Origin: Methanobacteriaceae archaeon UBA349 | GTDB lineage: Archaea; Methanobacteriota; Methanobacteria; Methanobacteriales; Methanobacteriaceae | Length of the DNA stretch: 9,074 bases | NCBI GenBank assembly: GCA_002509745.1 | Contig: DAWK01000100.1 | Coordinates: 1-9,074 of the forward strand | Direction: 5' to 3' | Translations under genes and position numbers: made by a program | Shown here: one piece after another, positions 1-6,353 of the stretch | How the letters are laid out: every line of letters begins with the position of its first letter | Position numbering within the stretch: position 1 is the stretch's first letter | The notes under the pieces: model-generated | Told to the model about the DNA's origin: nothing | The model's input: only the letters and a program-made list of their open reading frames with translations | Databases searched by the model: none

Positions 1-90
1 GTAACCATGCAACACACAGGAATGCCACTAATGGCCCTAATATTGGCCTTATTCATGGTAATTGGTGGAATGGTAAGTAGTAAAAAATAA
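1..90 (+). CDS. C-terminal end of a surface/adhesin-like protein (5' partial)
   Basis: The frame starting at base 1 is open to a TAA at 88-90 and gives 29 residues. They begin VTMQHTGMPL, continue as one hydrophobic stretch of about 17 residues (LMALILALFMVIGGMV), and end in SSKK. A polar T-x-M-Q-x-T-G-x-P lead-in, a single membrane helix and a short basic tail form the usual C-terminal anchor of cell-surface and adhesin-like proteins in Methanobacteriales. The protein is therefore probably extracytoplasmic and held by its C-terminus in the membrane. Everything N-terminal, including any repeat domains, lies outside the window, so no specific function can be given. A strong T-tract follows the stop. 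The anchor call rests on motif style and could also fit another type of C-terminally anchored membrane protein. Confidence 0.72.
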   Translation, partial: VTMQHTGMPLMALILALFMVIGGMVSSKK

Positions 91-94
91 TAAA

Positions 95-111
95 CCCTTT
101 TTTTCTTTTTT
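95..111 (+). terminator. T-tract terminator after the surface protein gene
   Basis: Five bases after the stop codon comes CCC, then seven T, one C and six T. Runs of this kind terminate archaeal RNA polymerase without needing a hairpin, and no convincing stem precedes this one. It fits the end of the surface-protein transcript. Confidence 0.6.
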
Positions 112-261
112 AGTGATTTAAAGCATATTCACGAGCTAATAATTATTTTAATAAAATGTTAAATTGTATGTTAATTACTAAGTTAACTCATTCAATGGTA
201 ACAGATGGATCTTTGAAAATTAATCTTTTTTAATCAAAATTACTTCAAATTATTCCTTACA

Positions 262-303
262 AGAAATAAATAATTTATACTAAAATTTATAGATATTATA
301 TTA
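262..303 (+). promoter_or_regulatory. Probable leaderless promoter of the acetolactate decarboxylase gene
   Basis: A purine-rich BRE-like stretch (262-272) leads into TTTATACT (274-281). The TATACT core begins 27 bases before the ATG at 303, about the usual distance from an archaeal TATA box to the transcription start. Transcription would therefore begin at or very near the start codon. No Shine-Dalgarno sequence is visible before the ATG, which agrees with a leaderless mRNA. The rest of the 91-302 gap is AT-rich and shows no gene. Confidence 0.5.
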
Positions 304-1037
304 TGTCACACACGCTTCTCATTTTCATTGGATTAATAATGTTTTCACTGGCAGGGATGAACTCTTATTTGGTTACACCTATGCTCCAGGAGGATCAAGA
401 CACTTTGTATCAGGTTTCAACTATCCAGAACCTGTCTGCCGGAGGTTACGATGGTTACCTGACCCTGAGCCAACTTAAAAAACAGGGCGATTTTGGTATC
501 GGGACTTTCAATAAACTTGATGGGGAAATGATAGTATTAAATAATACTGTATACCAGGTTAAATCTAATGGAACTATTGTAAATCCATCTGATTATGAAA
601 AAATACCTTTTATTATGTTAACTTACTTTGAATCATATAATACTACTCAGGTAAATGATTTGAATGGTAGTGACCTGGAAAATTCTTTAAATAAAACTTT
701 TCCACAATCCAACATCTTCTATGCCATTAAAATAGAGGGAAATTTCAGCCATATAAAGGCCAGAAGCGTACCTGAACAGAATCCGCCCTATAAAAACCTA
801 TCAGAAGTTATAAAAAACCAGACCGTCTTTGAGTTTAATAATACAAATGGGACCATTGTAGGATTCTGGTGTCCCAATAATATGGGTGGTATAAATAATC
901 CTGGTTTCCATTTCCATTTTATCTCCCAGAATAAAACCGAGGGTGGACACGTCCTGGAGTTCGCTGTAGATAATGCCACCATGCAGGTGGATGATACGCC
1001 TAAATTTTACATGAATATTCCTATGAATGGTTTTTAA
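303..1037 (+). CDS. Exported alpha-acetolactate decarboxylase (EC 4.1.1.5)
   Basis: This 244-residue protein matches the acetolactate decarboxylase family (BudA/AlsD), which converts 2-acetolactate to acetoin and CO2. Family signatures in order are LYQVST (35-40), GDFGIGTFNKLDGEM (62-76, with the conserved Glu75), AIKIEG..FSHIKARSVP (141-157, Arg154), VGFWCPNNMGGINNPGFHFHF (186-206) and GGHVLEF (214-220). Zinc ligands are His203, His205 and His216; their spacing, and the 49-residue distance from Arg154, match what I recall of the Brevibacillus brevis enzyme (R145, H194, H196, H207). Residues 4-18 form a hydrophobic signal peptide or anchor, with no basic residue before it. Thirteen N-x-S/T sequons support an extracytoplasmic, glycosylated location. 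The protein ends only 28 residues after His216, so the C-terminal active-site Glu region is missing. The ATG is chosen because no other ATG, GTG or TTG lies between it and the upstream in-frame stop at 267. Confidence 0.9.
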   Translation: MSHTLLIFIGLIMFSLAGMNSYLVTPMLQEDQDTLYQVSTIQNLSAGGYDGYLTLSQLKKQGDFGIGTFNKLDGEMIVLNNTVYQVKSNGTIVNPSDYEKIPFIMLTYFESYNTTQVNDLNGSDLENSLNKTFPQSNIFYAIKIEGNFSHIKARSVPEQNPPYKNLSEVIKNQTVFEFNNTNGTIVGFWCPNNMGGINNPGFHFHFISQNKTEGGHVLEFAVDNATMQVDDTPKFYMNIPMNGF

Positions 1038-1070
1038 ATTAAAACCATAGGAATTAAATTTTATTTTTTA
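1020..1070 (+). terminator. Hairpin plus T-tract terminator overlapping the gene's 3' end
   Basis: CCTAT (1020-1024) and GGTTTT, separated by a four-base bulge, pair with AAAACC and ATAGG ending at 1051. This gives an 11-bp bulged stem that includes the last codons and the stop of the acetolactate decarboxylase gene. A T-rich tract with six consecutive T at 1064-1069 follows. This is a good transcription end for that gene. The stem is imperfect and the region AT-rich, so the T-tract may be the operative part. Confidence 0.5.
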
Positions 1071-1091
1071 ATATTATAATAATTTAGATTC

Positions 1092-1186
1092 ATCTATCAG
1101 TTTATTTTTTAATATGTGATGTATTGAAATTTAACTCAAATGGCTGACCATTGATAGATATTTTTGGGCATAGCATCGTGATAGAT
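1092..1186. repeat. Three copies of an 8-base element upstream of the dikinase-like gene
   Basis: TGATAGAT occurs at 1152-1159 and 1179-1186, and its reverse complement ATCTATCA at 1092-1099. They sit 106 to 200 bases before the dikinase-like gene's ATG, in a stretch with no gene of its own. The arrangement could be a set of operator half-sites for a regulator of that gene. AT-rich sequence makes chance recurrence possible, so this is a suggestion only. No copy was noticed in the other spacers. Confidence 0.3.
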
Positions 1187-1257
1187 TCAAATCATAGCGA
1201 GTATCTATTAAAAGGAAATCTTATTGTTTTATATTCTACTTATTTTAAAATAAGTAC

Positions 1258-1292
1258 AGAAATTATACTGATTAATAATGGCAATGATAACA
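1258..1292 (+). promoter_or_regulatory. Probable leaderless promoter of the dikinase-like gene
   Basis: ATTATACTG at 1262-1270 carries the same TATACT core as the promoter before the acetolactate decarboxylase gene. It begins 28 bases before the ATG at 1292, and the purine-rich ACAGAAA lies just upstream. The ATG has no Shine-Dalgarno sequence. A second TATA-like box (TTTATATT, 1228-1235) would instead give a leader of about 35 bases and cannot be excluded. Confidence 0.42.
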
Positions 1293-3982
1293 TGTCCGAT
1301 ATACAGCATTATGTGCTAGATCTTAGAGAAAAAGAACTTCCTATTGAAAAAATTGGAGGCAAGGCCCTTAATTTGGGAAAAATGTCAGAAGCAGGTTTTA
1401 ATATTCCCCCAGCATGCATTGTCTCGGTTGATGCCTATGATTTTTTTATTAAAAAGGAATTAGAAGGTAAAATATCTAAAATACTTGATTCTATTGATTT
1501 TAAAGATGAAAATTCTATCTCTTCTGGATGTTCTTCCATTAGAAGCATAATAAAATCAGAAGAACTACCAACAAACCTTTTTTTAGAAATTAACAATAGC
1601 ATAAAAAATCTCCCGGAAGGATATTATGCCGTGAGATCATCGGCCGTGGCTGAAGATCTGGCCGATGCCAGTTTTGCCGGGCAACTGGACAGTTTTTTGA
1701 ATGTGAAAAAGGAAGATATTCTAGCGAATATCGTTGATTGTTGGGCCTCTTACTGGACTGATCGTGCGGTAAAATACCGACACGATTCTTCCATTGGACA
1801 CTTAGACAGTGAAATGACAGCGGCTGGAATAGCTGTATTGGTACAAAAAATGGTCAATGCAGATATCAGTGGAGTAACTTTCACCGCCAATCCAGTAAAT
1901 GGTAGGAATGATATTGTTATTGAATCTTCCTGGGGCCTGGGTGAAGCTATTGCATCCGGAATAGTAACCCCTGATATTTTTGTTTTAGGAAGAGATGGAA
2001 ATATCATTGAAAAAAATATTAAAACAAAAAAGAAGGGATATTTCCTTGAAGATGGGAGCAATACTTTAATTGATATAAGTGTGGAAAAAAGGGAAAAATC
2101 AAGCCTCAATGAAAAAATTCTGGAAAAATTACTAAAATCTGCTTTGGAGCTGGAAAAATTCTTTAATCTTCCCCAGGATATTGAATGGGCTTTGGAATGT
2201 AACAAAACAGAAAACCCAGATATCTATATCCTCCAATCACGACCAGTAACCACCCTCACTGATACCTCTGAAAAAGATGATATCTTATGGAGCCGGGCCT
2301 ATGGGGACGAGTACTGGGCCGATGCCACCACTCCTCTCTTTTACGATGTCATGGGTAAAATGCTCACTGATTACGTTAACCATGAAGGGGCCTGCATAAT
2401 GGGCTATAAAGAAATAACAGACACTAAACTATTAAAGCTTCACAAATCAAGGGTTTATTTTAATAGCTGGGTTTTAGAAAAAGCATTCTCCTATTATCCT
2501 AAATTTGCCAGATCTAAAGAGTTATTAAATTATTTCCCCTTAGAAGACCAGGAAAGAATTTCCCAGTATCCATCCAGTTTACATAAAACATTACTCTCCC
2601 AGATTTTAGTGGCTATCCGGGACCCGGACGGTATGATGCATAAAACTGATAAGGCCTATCGAAAATGGGCTAAAGGTTTCATGAAAAAATGTAAAAAATT
2701 TGATAAAACAGATTTAACTCTGCTAAATAACTTAGAACTGGCAGCTTTTTATAATGATATTGAAACTTCAGGAATTAAACACTATCAACTCATACGATAC
2801 GGTATGGTCTCCCATTCCATAGCCACTAACTTAATGGTTAAAAACTGGTTGGTAAAATGGTTGGATGATAAGAATGGTACTCTATATGCTGGCTTAATCT
2901 CTGGTTTAGACGATAATAAAACGGTGGAAATGAATATTAGATTCTCGGATTTGGCCAAAATTTTAAGAAAAAACCCGGATTTATTAACCAAAATAAATTC
3001 CATTGATGATTTAAGCACGCTAAGTGAAAGAGAACTTGAAAATCTTATCTCTTTTAATTCAAAATTCAAAAAAGAATTTAATTCATTTATAAAAAGATAT
3101 GGGCACCGTTCCAATACTAGAGAAATACTTTATCCTCGTTGGAGGGAAGATAAGGCTTACGTATTAGAAGTTATTAAGTTACTTTCATCTTCTGATTTAG
3201 ATTTAAGAAAAAAGGAATCAGAAAGTCGTCACTATAGATTTAAAACCGAAAAAAAGGTCTTCAAGAAAATAAAAAAACAAAAAGGTGGGTTCATCAAGGC
3301 CAGGCTATTTGGGGTGGTGCTTAATCTTGCCCAGACCTACTTAACTTTCCGGGAAAATCAGAGATTCTACCTCGATCACCTGCTTTTCCGTCAGAGATTG
3401 ATCCTGAGAGAAATGGGAAGGAGATTGATGGCTAGGAATATTATTGATGAAATAGATGATGTTTTCTTCCTTTTTGAAGTAGAATTATTCTCATTTTTCA
3501 AAGAAACTCCATCAGAAAAAGAATACAATGATATTCTTCCTGATTTAAGAGATAAAATTCTAAAAAGGAAAAAGGAATTCTACCGCTATAAATCGTCACT
3601 CCCACCTAAATTCTTAAAAAATGGGATAGAATTTGACGATACAGTAATGGAATATGGTCAGAATGCTATTTATGGAGCTGCTGCCAGTCCTGGAACATTC
3701 CAGGGCATAGCAAGAGTAGTGGAATCCATTGAAGAATTGTCAAAACTGGAAGATAATGAAATTCTTATAACCAGTAACACCGATCCGGCCTGGACTGCTG
3801 TATTTTCCAAGATAGGTGGCCTTATCACGGAAACTGGAGGAATATTATCCCACGGTGCGGTTATTTCACGTGAATATAGGATACCTGCTGTAACTGCGGT
3901 TAAAGGAGCTACTAAAATTTTCAAAACAGGTGAAAACTTAGTTATTGATGGTAATGAAGGTGTGGTCTATAAAAAAGAATAA
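1292..3982 (+). CDS. Dikinase-like phosphotransferase, rifampin-phosphotransferase architecture (PEP synthase relative)
   Basis: This 896-residue, probably cytoplasmic protein has three parts. Residues 1-320 are the ATP-binding PPDK_N domain: IGGKALNLGK (21-30, Lys24), VRSSAVAEDLADASFAGQ (Arg115), GVTFTANPV (194-202), EWALE (298-302) and ILQSRPVTTL (313-322). A long middle region includes WSRAYGDEYWADATTPL (from 333), YGHRSN (from 603) and PRWRED. Residues 795-896 are the swivelling phosphohistidine domain with TGGILSHGAVISREY and catalytic His854. The C-terminal PEP/pyruvate TIM barrel of true PEP synthase and PPDK is absent. This is the layout of rifampin phosphotransferase; I recall the Listeria enzyme as 867 residues with His825, the same 42 residues from the end. 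Such enzymes transfer the beta-phosphate of ATP via His to an acceptor; here the acceptor is unknown. I start at ATG 1292 because family members begin just before the xLxxxxxxGGKxxNLG motif; the frame is open upstream to a TTG at 1151, but those 47 residues look non-family. Confidence 0.85.
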   Translation: MSDIQHYVLDLREKELPIEKIGGKALNLGKMSEAGFNIPPACIVSVDAYDFFIKKELEGKISKILDSIDFKDENSISSGCSSIRSIIKSEELPTNLFLEINNSIKNLPEGYYAVRSSAVAEDLADASFAGQLDSFLNVKKEDILANIVDCWASYWTDRAVKYRHDSSIGHLDSEMTAAGIAVLVQKMVNADISGVTFTANPVNGRNDIVIESSWGLGEAIASGIVTPDIFVLGRDGNIIEKNIKTKKKGYFLEDGSNTLIDISVEKREKSSLNEKILEKLLKSALELEKFFNLPQDIEWALECNKTENPDIYILQSRPVTTLTDTSEKDDILWSRAYGDEYWADATTPLFYDVMGKMLTDYVNHEGACIMGYKEITDTKLLKLHKSRVYFNSWVLEKAFSYYPKFARSKELLNYFPLEDQERISQYPSSLHKTLLSQILVAIRDPDGMMHKTDKAYRKWAKGFMKKCKKFDKTDLTLLNNLELAAFYNDIETSGIKHYQLIRYGMVSHSIATNLMVKNWLVKWLDDKNGTLYAGLISGLDDNKTVEMNIRFSDLAKILRKNPDLLTKINSIDDLSTLSERELENLISFNSKFKKEFNSFIKRYGHRSNTREILYPRWREDKAYVLEVIKLLSSSDLDLRKKESESRHYRFKTEKKVFKKIKKQKGGFIKARLFGVVLNLAQTYLTFRENQRFYLDHLLFRQRLILREMGRRLMARNIIDEIDDVFFLFEVELFSFFKETPSEKEYNDILPDLRDKILKRKKEFYRYKSSLPPKFLKNGIEFDDTVMEYGQNAIYGAAASPGTFQGIARVVESIEELSKLEDNEILITSNTDPAWTAVFSKIGGLITETGGILSHGAVISREYRIPAVTAVKGATKIFKTGENLVIDGNEGVVYKKE

Positions 3983-3998
3983 TTAAAAAAGAATAAAT

Positions 3999-4050
3999 TA
4001 TATTGTAGAAGGAATATTTCTTATGAGAAATTCAACAATATATTTATTTT
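3999..4050. terminator. Convergent hairpin terminator
   Basis: TATATTGT (3999-4006) pairs perfectly with ACAATATA (4035-4042). Inside it, GAA(ta)TTTCT pairs with AGAAATTC around a TATG loop, which makes one long two-step hairpin. TTTATTTT follows on the + strand and an A-rich stretch precedes it, giving T-rich RNA in the - direction. It lies between the 3' ends of two convergent genes and could serve both. Confidence 0.65.
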
Positions 4051-4093
4051 AATTATTAATTTTAAATACTGAATCCGCCATTTTATAAAAGGC

Positions 4094-5080
4094 TTATTTA
4101 AAATCATTCTTTAATTGATTACCAATCCAGAAATAAGTTTCTTTTAATCCATCTTCCAGGCTGGTTTTTGGTTCCCATTTAAGAATTTTTTTAGCCAATG
4201 TTAAATCAGCATTTCGACCTCGAACTCCCTGAGGAGCACTAAGATCATATTTTTTCTCAATATCCTTACCTGAAATAGAAATGATTATATCTGCAAGTTT
4301 ATTTATGGTAACCAGAAAATCAGTACCAATATTTATTGGTTCAATGTGATCAGATTCCATTAATTTCAATATTGCATCCACACAATCATCAATAAAACAA
4401 TAGGATCTGCTCTGGTGTCCGTCACCCCATATTTCAATTTCACCCGGGTCAGAGGCTAAAGCCACTTTTCGACATAAAGCAGCCGGAGATTTCTCTCTAC
4501 CGCCCTGGTAAGTTCCTTCTGGACCATAAATATTATGAAATCTTCCCACTCGCACGTCTAAACCATAATCCCGGTTATAGGCTTCGCACATCTTTTCGGT
4601 GTATAATTTTTCCCATCCATAAAAATCATCAGGATCTGCAGGATATGCGTCTTCCTCTTTTAAACTCACATCATTTGGATTATTTTGTTTATATGTTGGA
4701 TAGATACAGGCCGATGAGGAGAAAAATAAACGATTAATATTATTTTCATGGGCGGCTTGTAACATATGGGTATTAATTAAAACATTATCATGCAGGACAT
4801 CAGCACCAATTTCCGAAATAAAACCGATCCCACCCATATTAGCTGCTAAATTAAATACATAATCCATATCTTTAACAGCTTGTATACAATTGTCTTTTTC
4901 TCTTAAATCAAGAGTCAATTTCTCGCAGTAGTAGGGTTCTTCCAGATATCCATCCCATTTAATATCAACTGCACGAACAAAGCTTCCAAGATCAATTAGT
5001 TTTCTTGCCAGATGACTACCAATAAAGCCCCCGGCACCAGTAATTAGTACATTTTTTCCTTCCCAATATACAGATTTCAT
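4094..5080 (-). CDS. GDP-mannose 3,5-epimerase-like NAD-dependent sugar-nucleotide epimerase
   Basis: This 328-residue cytoplasmic short-chain dehydrogenase/reductase starts with the NAD-binding GAGGFIGSHL (16-25). The conserved blocks are those of plant GDP-mannose 3,5-epimerase: AANMGGIGFI (79-88), SSSACIYP (121-128), YGWEK (154-158), GRFHNIYGPEGT and GGREKSPAA (193-201), WGDGHQSRSYCFIDD and GVRGRNAD. Ser123, Cys125, Tyr154, Lys158 and Lys197 sit exactly 20 positions below S143, C145, Y174, K178 and K217 of the Arabidopsis enzyme as I recall it, so all the catalytic residues are present. The expected reaction is GDP-D-mannose to GDP-L-galactose, with GDP-L-gulose as the C5-only product; the archaeal substrate is unproven. 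A role in surface glycan or glycolipid building is inferred. GGGG six bases before the ATG acts as Shine-Dalgarno. It runs divergently from the CrtC-like gene and convergently with the dikinase-like gene. Confidence 0.85.
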   Translation of the reverse strand: MKSVYWEGKNVLITGAGGFIGSHLARKLIDLGSFVRAVDIKWDGYLEEPYYCEKLTLDLREKDNCIQAVKDMDYVFNLAANMGGIGFISEIGADVLHDNVLINTHMLQAAHENNINRLFFSSSACIYPTYKQNNPNDVSLKEEDAYPADPDDFYGWEKLYTEKMCEAYNRDYGLDVRVGRFHNIYGPEGTYQGGREKSPAALCRKVALASDPGEIEIWGDGHQSRSYCFIDDCVDAILKLMESDHIEPINIGTDFLVTINKLADIIISISGKDIEKKYDLSAPQGVRGRNADLTLAKKILKWEPKTSLEDGLKETYFWIGNQLKNDFK

Positions 5081-5135
5081 TTAAATCCCCTTTGATAATA
5101 TTTTATACCATTGTTAATTAAAATTAAGTTTAATT

Positions 5136-5150
5136 TCTATATTTAATAGA
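5136..5150 (-). promoter_or_regulatory. Possible TATA box for the epimerase gene
   Basis: Read on the - strand, TTAAATATA (5139-5147) lies about 60 bases before the start codon at 5080. This would place the transcript start near 5115 and leave a leader of about 35 bases containing the GGGG ribosome site. The surrounding DNA is so AT-rich that the assignment is weak. Confidence 0.25.
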
Positions 5151-5259
5151 TGGATTTAATTAATATTAAATTATTGTATTAATTTCATTTAAATAGATGA
5201 AAATAAAATTATGTACCTCAAATCAAAAATTCCAAAATCGGTATAATAAAATTATAATA

Positions 5260-5288
5260 TAATTTCCCTAAGTTAATGGGGGGAATTA
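5260..5288. repeat. Inverted repeat with a six-G run in the divergent spacer
   Basis: TAATTTCCC (5260-5268) faces GGGGAATTA (5280-5288) across an 11-base gap. The arms pair over nine positions, with one G-U pair if read as + strand RNA. The six G at 5278-5283 stand out in a spacer that is otherwise almost all A and T. It lies between two divergent genes and is a candidate operator. The rest of the 5081-5391 spacer holds promoter-like AT-rich sequence and no gene. Confidence 0.3.
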
Positions 5289-5293
5289 AAAAC

Positions 5294-5317
5294 TGAAAAT
5301 AAATACCATTATAAATA
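5294..5317 (+). promoter_or_regulatory. Probable promoter of the CrtC-like gene
   Basis: A purine-rich GAAAATAAATA stretch (from about 5295) leads to TTATAAAT (5310-5317), a fair archaeal BRE/TATA pair. Transcription would start near 5340 and leave a leader of about 50 bases that holds both the 14-bp palindrome at 5357-5370 and the ribosome site GGGGA at 5383-5387. Confidence 0.4.
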
Positions 5318-5356
5318 ATTGAAATCATTTTAATTATTAAAGATTAATTCAAAAAC

Positions 5357-5370
5357 TTACAATATTGTAA
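5357..5370. promoter_or_regulatory. Perfect 14-bp palindrome before the CrtC-like gene (candidate operator)
   Basis: TTACAATATTGTAA is its own reverse complement. It ends 21 bases before the ATG at 5392, just downstream of the predicted transcription start. A palindrome here suits a dimeric repressor. It could also be chance in AT-rich DNA, although the paired C and G positions make that less likely. Confidence 0.4.
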
Positions 5371-5391
5371 TTATTATTAAATGGGGATTAT

Positions 5392-6273
5392 ATGGAAATT
5401 GATCTAAAAACTCTAAAAAAACATGAAGAATGGAATGAAAGCTATTATTTTAATTTTCACGACAAAAAAAACGATTTAACGGCCTTTATGCGTATCGGAA
5501 ACAAGATCAATAAAAATGAAAAATCAATGTTCTTCTATCTAATGTCTTCCACCATGACTGCTGGGATTAAATTAGAGACTCCTTGTGATGATAAACCATT
5601 AAGTATTGCTGGTTTAGAGTATCAGGAGATGGAAACGGGCCAATGGAGACTCAAGTATGATGGTTCAATTTTTAATCCCGTAGAGAAAACGCAGTTTATA
5701 ATTAAAATGGACGTAACTTGGGAAGCATTAAACCCCATCATGGATTACGTGGAATGTGTGGATGAAAAAGAAACTGAAATGTCATCTAATGTGGCTTCGG
5801 AGCATTACGAACAGTTTGGAAAAGCTCAGGGAACAATTGAAATTGATGGTCAAGTATTGAAAATTGACGCATTAGGTGAGAGAGATTTAAGCCGAGGTAT
5901 ACGGGCCTGGGGATCTCCCAAGATGTGGATGTGGATTAATGCCGAGTTTTCTCAAGAAGAAGCTTTTAATATAACCAAACTATCAGTTGAAGAGGGAGAT
6001 ATTGATGCCGGATACTTATATACTGATTCAGTTAATGAACCACTGATAAAGTCCGACATTGATGTAGAATTTAATAATGGAATTCCTTCGTGTTTTTCCA
6101 TGGCCTTATTAGATAAAAAAGGTTCTGAATATTCCATTGAAGGAGAAGTAGTTAGATTTGGAATGATTCCTGTAGATGAGAAGATGATTCTCATAGAAAC
6201 CCTTTCTAAATACAATTGGGATGAAAAGGAAGGATATGGTATTGCTGAGTTTTTAATTCCTAAAACGGTATAA
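5392..6273 (+). CDS. CrtC/AttH-like (DUF7065/DUF7064-type) protein of unknown substrate
   Basis: This 293-residue protein has no signal peptide or membrane segment. The N-terminal block HEEWNESYYFNFHD (11-24), followed by an FMRIG motif (32-36), matches the first half of DUF7065-type proteins. The second half carries SEHYEQFGKAQGTIEIDG (136-153), then LGERDLSRGIRAW (161-173) and WMWINAEF (179-186). These G-x-R-D-x-S-x-G-x-R-x-W and W-x-W motifs are typical of the two-barrel, lipocalin-like superfamily that includes carotenoid 1,2-hydratase (CrtC) and AttH. His138, Arg164, Asp165, Arg171 and Trp173 are likely conserved pocket residues. No carotenoid gene is nearby, so hydratase activity should not be assumed; a hydrophobic or isoprenoid ligand is only a guess. 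GGGGA four bases before the ATG is the ribosome site. It has its own promoter and is transcribed away from the epimerase gene. Confidence 0.65.
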   Translation: MEIDLKTLKKHEEWNESYYFNFHDKKNDLTAFMRIGNKINKNEKSMFFYLMSSTMTAGIKLETPCDDKPLSIAGLEYQEMETGQWRLKYDGSIFNPVEKTQFIIKMDVTWEALNPIMDYVECVDEKETEMSSNVASEHYEQFGKAQGTIEIDGQVLKIDALGERDLSRGIRAWGSPKMWMWINAEFSQEEAFNITKLSVEEGDIDAGYLYTDSVNEPLIKSDIDVEFNNGIPSCFSMALLDKKGSEYSIEGEVVRFGMIPVDEKMILIETLSKYNWDEKEGYGIAEFLIPKTV

Positions 6274-6286
6274 ACCGGGAAATACT

Positions 6287-6342
6287 TTAATTATTTTATT
6301 ATTTTTAAATTTATTTTCTAATTTTTAATAATAGAATTTTTT
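6287..6342 (+). terminator. T-rich termination region after the CrtC-like gene
   Basis: The 80-base gap between the two convergent genes holds several T-runs on the + strand: TTTTT at 6302-6306, TTTTT at 6322-6326 and TTTTTT at 6337-6342. That is enough for archaeal T-tract termination. No strong stem is present, and few A-runs serve the opposite transcript. Confidence 0.45.
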
Positions 6343-6353
6343 AAAGAATACAA

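Noticed and set aside
1036..1110. A frameshift that would restore the acetolactate decarboxylase C-terminus
   Set aside because: The three forward frames after the stop give only short runs with no family-like or acidic segment.
1151..1291. A 47-residue N-terminal extension of the dikinase-like protein from a TTG codon
   Set aside because: The extension shows no family sequence. Family members begin just before the GGK motif, and the TTG lies inside a repeated DNA element upstream of the promoter-like box. The ATG at 1292 is preferred.
1750..3924. Several open frames on the - strand inside the dikinase-like gene
   Set aside because: They are antisense to a well-conserved coding frame and show no family motifs or ribosome sites.
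1292..3982. Phosphoenolpyruvate synthase (PpsA)
   Set aside because: The C-terminal PEP/pyruvate-binding barrel is absent; the protein ends 42 residues after the catalytic histidine.
5145..5201. Direct repeat of AATAGATG(G/A)A at 5145 and 5192
   Set aside because: Only two short AT-rich copies that do not frame a clear promoter element; too likely by chance.
5392..6273. Carotenoid 1,2-hydratase
   Set aside because: Only the superfamily motifs match. There are no carotenoid synthesis genes nearby and methanogens are not known to make the substrate.
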